From Peromyscus leucopus (Eukaryota; Chordata; Mammalia; Rodentia; Cricetidae): a stretch of 64,000 nucleotides of DNA. Both the position numbers and the translations under genes were made by a program. Position 1 is the stretch's first letter; every line of letters begins with the position of its first letter. Of this stretch, positions 57,956 through 64,000 are shown piece after piece. Under the pieces are notes generated by a model. It saw only the letters and a list, made by a program, of their open reading frames with translations, had not been told where the DNA came from and ran no database searches. The stretch spans positions 10,966,298 to 11,030,297 of the forward strand of contig NC_051068.1 in NCBI RefSeq assembly GCF_004664715.2. Reading direction: 5' to 3'.

Positions 57956-60900
57956 CTATGTATGAAAAACACAGTACGTTATATGAGAGCAAAAAAATGA
58001 GAGCGGTTAAAGTGTGATGATGTGAGGGCGAAGACTAACTTGCAATAGGATGTTCAATGTCAGAAAGACAAGCTGAGAGCAATAGTCCAAAAGAGAAACT
58101 GTGTACGGCTCATGGCACAGGGACAGCCTAAGCCTGTTCGAACCCCCTCAAGACAAACACCAAACATGGAACTGCAGGATCTAATCTCTGCCCAACTGGC
58201 CTTATGGGTTTGTTTCATTTAGATTTCTTTTGGTTCAACTCGCCACACCCCTATCATTCTCTTTTTAAACAGGAAAGTCATTCTGTGTGTGTATTTCCTT
58301 TGTGTCTCCTGTCCCTGCATTCCGTCCTTAGGGTGGTCGAGCACCCGTTGAAGCCCTGCTGGCCGGGACACTGTGCTTCTTACCAGCTGCTCACAGCTAA
58401 GTATAACTTGGGGGTTTGAAGAGACTTTGAACTCTGGACTTCTGAACAAGAGCAGAACTGTGAAGAGTTTGAGGGACTTGCAAAACTAAACACTTCCTCT
58501 CTGCAGTTGCTGTTTTTGAACATTCAGTCACAGTGGTAAGAAAAGGAAGGAATAGAACAGACTTTGTGTTAGTGCCTTGGAGTTTTGACTTCATTTTATA
58601 CAGCATCAGTAGGTCAATGCGGTTTATAAAGTGACAAGGCAATTACTTTTTAATTTTAATTGATCTATAGACATTATAAAGGTGATTGCATAGAGGAGTG
58701 ACTAGGGCCCCCATTCAAAGGGCATATGCTTGAAAAACATGAAAGCTAATGTGAATACTAACTTCTTCAGCATGTGGGTATGAAACCCAAGCCATGTAAG
58801 TCCAGATCCACCACCACAAACATCACAGCTTTACATGCGGTGCACTGTATCCCTTTGTCCCTTCTGAGCACAGGAGGAACGCGAGGCAATGGGGTACCCC
58901 TCAGCCATCCACCACACCCGTTTGAAAGCTGAATTTGCACAATAGCTTTTGAGAGGCCTGTCACTGCTCTGTGTTGCCTCTGTCACACTTCTCTGTGGGA
59001 GCTGACATTTTGCTGATACTTCATCAGGCTGGACCACCTGCTGAGAACCAGATTGGTAAGGGAAATGCATCTCACTGCAGGGAGGGATGAGAAATGTATT
59101 ATTTAAATACAATTTATTTTACAGCAACGTTTAAAAAAATGAGATCTACAATCGCTTTGGAGGAAGAAGCATTTGGTTGCATCTGACATCTTTGCATTTG
59201 CTGATTCTCAAGACGGTGAATTGTTCTAAAATGTTTTCAGTCATCTGGTTGTTTTGTTTTCTTTCACACTCTTTTTTTTCTTTCTACTTTCAATGCCTAT
59301 ATTTTTTTCTTTAATAACGATATTTTAGAAGGTGTGTAACAAAATGCCAGCCCTGGTTAGAGTGAATGAGATAGAAGTTGTTGCAAAACAGCTCAGAAGT
59401 TTTTTAACAGGAACAAAAGATCACTCTAAATTAAAATTCTACATGAGTTTCAGAATAAAAGCCTAAAGAGGGTGTTTACACATAAAGCAATACTTTCTGT
59501 TTTGCATTTTTGAATCTTAAATTATTTCATCTAAATAATTGTTTTTTTAATGTTCTCATTAATTCTTTAAGAATTTCACAGTGTATTTTTATCTCATCCA
59601 TCCTAATTTTCTCCTGAACTTCTCCCATCCACCCAGACATCCTTATATCCCCCAAAACCTTTTGTCCTCTTTGTTATTATTTTTTGTTTTAGACCAGCCC
59701 AAAACTATTTGTTGATTACTTCAACCAAAAAGGTCAATCTGGTTGTGTGTTTAGAAACTACTCTAAAAAGTCCTGTCTGAAGAAAAGGCTTGTTGAGAAT
59801 ATAACGGGTGTGAGCCTGTGGTGTGCTGACCTCATGGCTACAGCTTGGAACAGCCCATTGCCAAAGGTCCGGAGATTTGTAAGAGCCATTTGAGGTCACA
59901 TTGGTGTCTAGAATCATGACAGTGGGAGCATCCAGGCTTTACAACGCAGGTCTCTACTACTTCATCATCCAGTTAACAAGCATTTACCAGCTTCCCACGG
60001 AAGCAGGATTAAGCCAGTGGCCGGATAACTTTCCTGGAGCTTCATCAAATGATGTTCAAAGCATGGATGTGTTTGGGATGAGCCTCTTCATCCTCACATC
60101 TCTCCCCTCTTTTTCTCTCTGGCATTCCCTTTCAGTACTGAAGAAACCTGATGTGTTTTACCTCAAAAAACACATGACAGAAATTTGACCAAATTATTAA
60201 GAGGCAGAAAATGGGATTTCTACAGTAGGGGAAATGAACCATCCAGAGGCAACATTACTAGCTTTTTTAAAAGGTCTTTGCTTTTGTTGGTAGTGAACTA
60301 ATGGATTAAACTCGGCATATACAGCAGGGTGAAAAGGGAAAGGGGTCTCAACTACAAGGAACAAACTACAGCAAGATTAGAGGGAAAGTTTGTTCTAACA
60401 GAATTACTAAGCAACCACGTGTTGCTGTAAGAATACATAATTACCATGCACAGATATTTAGTCTAAGATTGGTTAAAGATGATGCCATGTACCTCCCTAC
60501 CCATTATGGAAGGAAAACAAAGCAGTAAACAGAAAATCTACAACTGGAGAAGAGGGAAACATACCGTCTATATCCTACCATGTGGATATGGCCACAACGT
60601 CAGTCGGCAGCACTACTTTCTACCAGTTGTCACACACACAGATAGGTATATTTACAGTTTTTAGTTCTTTTCCATCCATGGTATTCAATGTCAGCTCCCT
60701 GGGTATTACACATTCATCCAAATCATGAACCCTGGCATGGTCAGAGTGGTCACAACTCTGCTATATAACTGAGTTAGTTGATCAAACCCCTAGCAGACAG
60801 TATATCTTTGTTTTGTGCTTTGGCTCTGGAAATAGTGGTCTGATAATTATAAATCAGGGACAACTTTGTTGATTATTCAGTGACATGCCAGACACAGAAT

Positions 60901-61096
60901 AAATAAATAGAATAAAGATTTTTTTTACAGACACAAAAAGTATTTTTAATCATTTAAATTTTTTAGCATAGACTTATTGCTCATAATAATTGTTATTATG
61001 ACATTTTCATATATGCCTATAGCTGTGACTCTGTCATTCCTACCTCTACATGCAGTCTAGATATAAGACTAAAAATAAACCATACAACCCCTGTAC
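57956..61096. other. No gene recognised
   Basis: About 3 kb of apparently unique sequence. The 95-codon plus-strand frame at 59901-60188 and two overlapping minus frames at 58767-59112 have no recognised homology or splice context. Confidence 0.35.
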
Positions 61097-61130
61097 ATAC
61101 ACACAAACACCATACACACACATACACACA

Positions 61131-61161
<31 letters not shown>
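61097..61161. repeat. (CA)n microsatellite
   Basis: Interrupted by atacaca units, then about 13 pure CA units. Confidence 0.93.
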
Positions 61162-61162
<1 letters not shown>

Positions 61163-61384
61163 TCAATTCATCATAATCCAGAAGATTTTCTTACACTGAA
61201 ATAAAATTCTCATATAGAAAAATTTACCAAATATTTGTATTTATATTTTCCAAGCAGTGGGGTTTATATTAGGCCAATATCTTTCAAATTATACATTGGG
61301 AGATAGTTTAATTGGTAAAGAGGACTTTAGTTTGAATCTCCAGAACTCCCACTCTAAATATGTCATATAGACTATACAACTAAT

Positions 61385-61880
61385 GCCCAGGGAACATTGT
61401 GGAAGGGGGTAAAGAAGAGAGTAACTGAAAGACCGGGAGAAGAGCTGCGCAGTGCCATCTGAGCATGACTTGGCCATGACAACGATGAACTGTCAGCAGC
61501 TGTGGGCACTGATGCTGGACCCACACATATCAGGCACATATAGCAATCAGCTTTGAATGAGAAGGAGTTCACGGGACCCTCCTATTTGCTGTTGAACTCT
61601 GGACAACTAACAGGTTCTGGGTGAGGCAAGGCATAGTGTTCAGTTGTATACCCAGTGGTGAGCCTGCCAGTCTCTACTTGATGGTTTCAAAGCCATGATC
61701 ATACAGATGGCTCAAATTAAACTCTGTGGAAAACAAAATGAAAACTCATGAATATAGGGGAGAAGTGATGGCCGGGAGGGAGGGAGACAAGACAAAGAGA
61801 GGATGAGAGTGACCAGAATGTGCTTTATATGGGTATAAAATTGTCGAAGAACATGTATTGACAAAAGAAAATGTTAGAAC
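61385..61880 (+). mobile_element. L1-type (Lx-like) 3' region, plus strand
   Basis: agggaacattgtggaagggg, gagcatgacttggccatgac, gatgaactgtcagcagctgt, and a 3' end with gtataaaattgtcgaagaac resemble the same family as 9310-10257. Confidence 0.45.
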
Positions 61881-61892
61881 TATTACTTTTAA

Positions 61893-62135
61893 GTCAAGCA
61901 AAGTGGTACATACATATCCTTCATTACAGTGATAGTGGCAGTGGGGGTTACTGGCCAGGCAACCCGGCTGAAGGGATGGAATGTGGGCTCAGAGAGGACT
62001 CTGCCTTAGAAAATAAAGTGGAGGGTAACTGAGCAACGCTGCTGACACCCACCCATGAAAGTGCACAGGAACATCAGTACCCACAGACACATGCTCACAC
62101 ATAACATCACACACATGGACACAGAGAAATGAGCT
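61893..62135 (+). mobile_element. Composite tRNA/B1-type SINE, 3' part, plus strand
   Basis: aagtggtacatacatatcct (B1-like start), aggactctgccttagaaaat, aaagtggagggtaactgagc, gctgacacccaccc, CA-rich tail. Head missing. Confidence 0.6.
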
Positions 62136-64000
62136 TTCCCTCTATCCTTATAACACATTCACTTCAGATAGCCTGTAACTGTTTTACAGTTCATTAGGCA
62201 AAGTAACACAGTCTTAAAATTCCTCGAGTGCCATATCGAGCATTTACAGAAATGCTGTATGTTTTTCTTCAAGTATAAGCCTTTAAAAATGCTATGCACT
62301 CTTTGATAGTCTTTGTGAGTTCTCACATGTAGGCTCTTCCATTCTTTATTGTAATGACTGTATAATTTGTGTTTTTTTTTTTGTCTCAGTGTAAAATCCA
62401 ACTGCTCTTGGGAGTGATGGAATATATCTGTCTATTCAATTTAATACATGGATTATAACCTAGTTAATAAAATTTAAGTCAATATTACTCTCCATCAGAC
62501 ACTTCTTAGGGACATCATGAAGCATTTTCTAGAGGTTGAAATCCTAGCATGAAAGAATTGTTATACAACTATTAAAATAAGTATTTAAAAGACTAAAGAG
62601 CTTGCTTTTCTCAACAGTTTTTTTTTTCAACTATCTATTTATATCATCTGGCAAGTGAAAGAGTGTAAACTTTATTACCCTCTGCTTAACAATTATTCCA
62701 TTAAGGTTGAGTTAGACAAGGGGAAATGTCACTTCACTGTGGAAACAGCAAATAAGAAGTAGCTACCTTTTGAATATGTAAATTCTTACCTTTAAGTCCA
62801 CCCCCCACCTTTCCCTACAGCAAACAAGTATGTTAGGATGTTTGACTGTTACTCTGGCAAACTTCTGCACTATTGAAATGATTGCCAACAGTGTTAGAAT
62901 GGTCTTGAAATAAAAACTGTCTCATTATAACTGAAACTTGTCAGGCAAAGACCTTGTCCTGTCACTTTTGTTTGAAGGTTATCCTTGGGGGCATCAGTGT
63001 ATTCCCCAAAATAATTAGATGATTAGCCTGCTGCTAAATACTATCCTCAGGGTGTTTGCTCCCAGTTACCTGTGGGTTTGTCCAAAGTCCTAAGCATGGA
63101 ATGCTAATTCAGATCACTATGCCCACTCAGGAAACAATAGCCAGTCAAAACCAACGGATTCATGCTTGACCTTAACAAGCCAATTGGAAACATTATGCAA
63201 AATAATGTCAAGCCCATAGCTTTACAGAAGCTCTAGGACCACTGGGCTTCACTGTGGGCAGAGCAGAGAAGACAATGCAGGTAGGCTTAGCACATGGCTC
63301 TGCGAACACCATCCCCTGCAGGAGACAGGGCAGGCAGTGGTCGGTCTATCGGCTTTCTCAAACAGCTTCAATTTAGCTCATCATTTTTCTTTTTTTTTAG
63401 CTCTCTTCAATCTGCTACCATTCCTGCAAAAATGGTAATTCTCGTCTAGAATTCCTTAAGGTGCCTTTTGAAAGAACTCCGAATATGTGGCCCTGGTTTC
63501 TGCAATGGCAGCAGCTGCAGCTCCCGACTTGCAGGTCTTTGGCAAGGAAGTTTTGCTACTCTTCCAGAGAATAGAATCTCTTTGTCTTCCTCACCAAATC
63601 TGCCTTGCCTTGGGATGTGTCATAACCAAGAGAAAGAGGGAGGAATGATGATGTGTCTTCTGAGACTAGGCTTTGGTCTACTCTTGCTGATTTTAGAGAC
63701 TTCTTGGAATGCTATCCTGACACTGCTGTGCCTTGGAGCTGGGGCAAACCTTGAGGTATGCCATACAGGAACAGATAGGTTTGAAAGCAGAGATGCTCAA
63801 CCAAGCCCAATCTGTTCCCAAATGACATCTCTGTTGAAATAGCTTTCTGGGTGACATCAGTGACCCAGAGTAGCCCTGTCAGCTCACAGAATTAAGAAAA
63901 GCAATCGATGATCCTTTAAGGCTACCAAACACTGGAATCCTGTTTCAACAACCGTTAGTCAGGTAGCCTGTAGCCAGTATATTGAGCAGCAGCTCAGAGA
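62136..64000. other. No gene recognised
   Basis: Unique-looking DNA to the window edge. The 124-codon plus frame at 63468-63842 may lie in an unidentified LTR-like repeat; its translation matches nothing I recognise. Confidence 0.35.

Noticed and set aside
59901..60188. 95-codon plus-strand frame
   Set aside because: No splice context or homology; treated as chance.
63468..63842. 124-codon plus-strand frame with a hydrophobic stretch
   Set aside because: No homology or splice context recognised. It may be an unidentified repeat.

Overview
The window is mammalian nuclear DNA from a muroid rodent, most likely a cricetid (hamster, vole or deer-mouse group). The evidence is the repeat content: B1, B2/B3 and ID SINEs, a composite ID/B1-type SINE, rodent Lx-type L1 fragments, two URR1-like hAT elements, and class II endogenous retrovirus pieces whose LTRs carry B1-derived sequence. 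The B1 copies have the 'ttccaggaaaggtgcaaag' type of right half, which I associate from memory with cricetids rather than Mus. There are no bacterial-type genes, operons, tRNAs or rRNAs. Nearly every open frame is chance or repeat-derived.

The only well-supported host coding sequence is one 129-bp exon on the minus strand (3562-3690). It encodes a laminin-type EGF repeat with eight cysteines, is flanked by consensus splice sites, and is phase 1 on both sides. This is the architecture of the MEGF/EGFEM gene family, so much of the window may be intron of such a gene read leftward. I found no second exon, so the extent of the gene here is unknown.

Layout. 1-300: 16-bp GC-box minisatellite beside an ISRE-like motif. 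3.5-3.7 kb: EGF exon. 5.2-5.6 kb: near-perfect 57-bp inverted repeat. 9.3-10.5 kb: L1-type 3' region followed by URR1. 13-19 kb: SINEs, a degraded MIR, (TG)n, and a young B1 with an intact target duplication. 19.3 kb: 32-bp minisatellite. 21 kb: CTCF-like motif and high-complexity unique sequence. 23.7-24.2 kb: 17-bp minisatellite open in all three forward frames. 26.7-28.7 kb: B1, L2, a second CTCF-like motif, a pentanucleotide satellite and an L1 with an internal inversion. 30.5-31.2 kb: SINE and second URR1. 36-38 kb: MaLR-like LTR, old L1, solo LTR. 41.9-46.6 kb: L1 3' end, then a decayed class II provirus inserted inside an ID SINE. 48.4-51.9 kb: B1 and a ~3-kb twin-primed L1. 52-54 kb: MIR and L2 relics. 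55.2-56.9 kb: an LTR split by a 1.25-kb LTR-like insert with a 6-bp target duplication. 57-62 kb: SINEs, (CA)n and an L1-type 3' region.

I found no undescribed multi-gene system. The most informative content is the exactly resolvable nested and inverted transposon structures, the unusual minisatellites, the inverted repeat and the EGF exon. Repeat family names are from memory of consensus features, without a database search.
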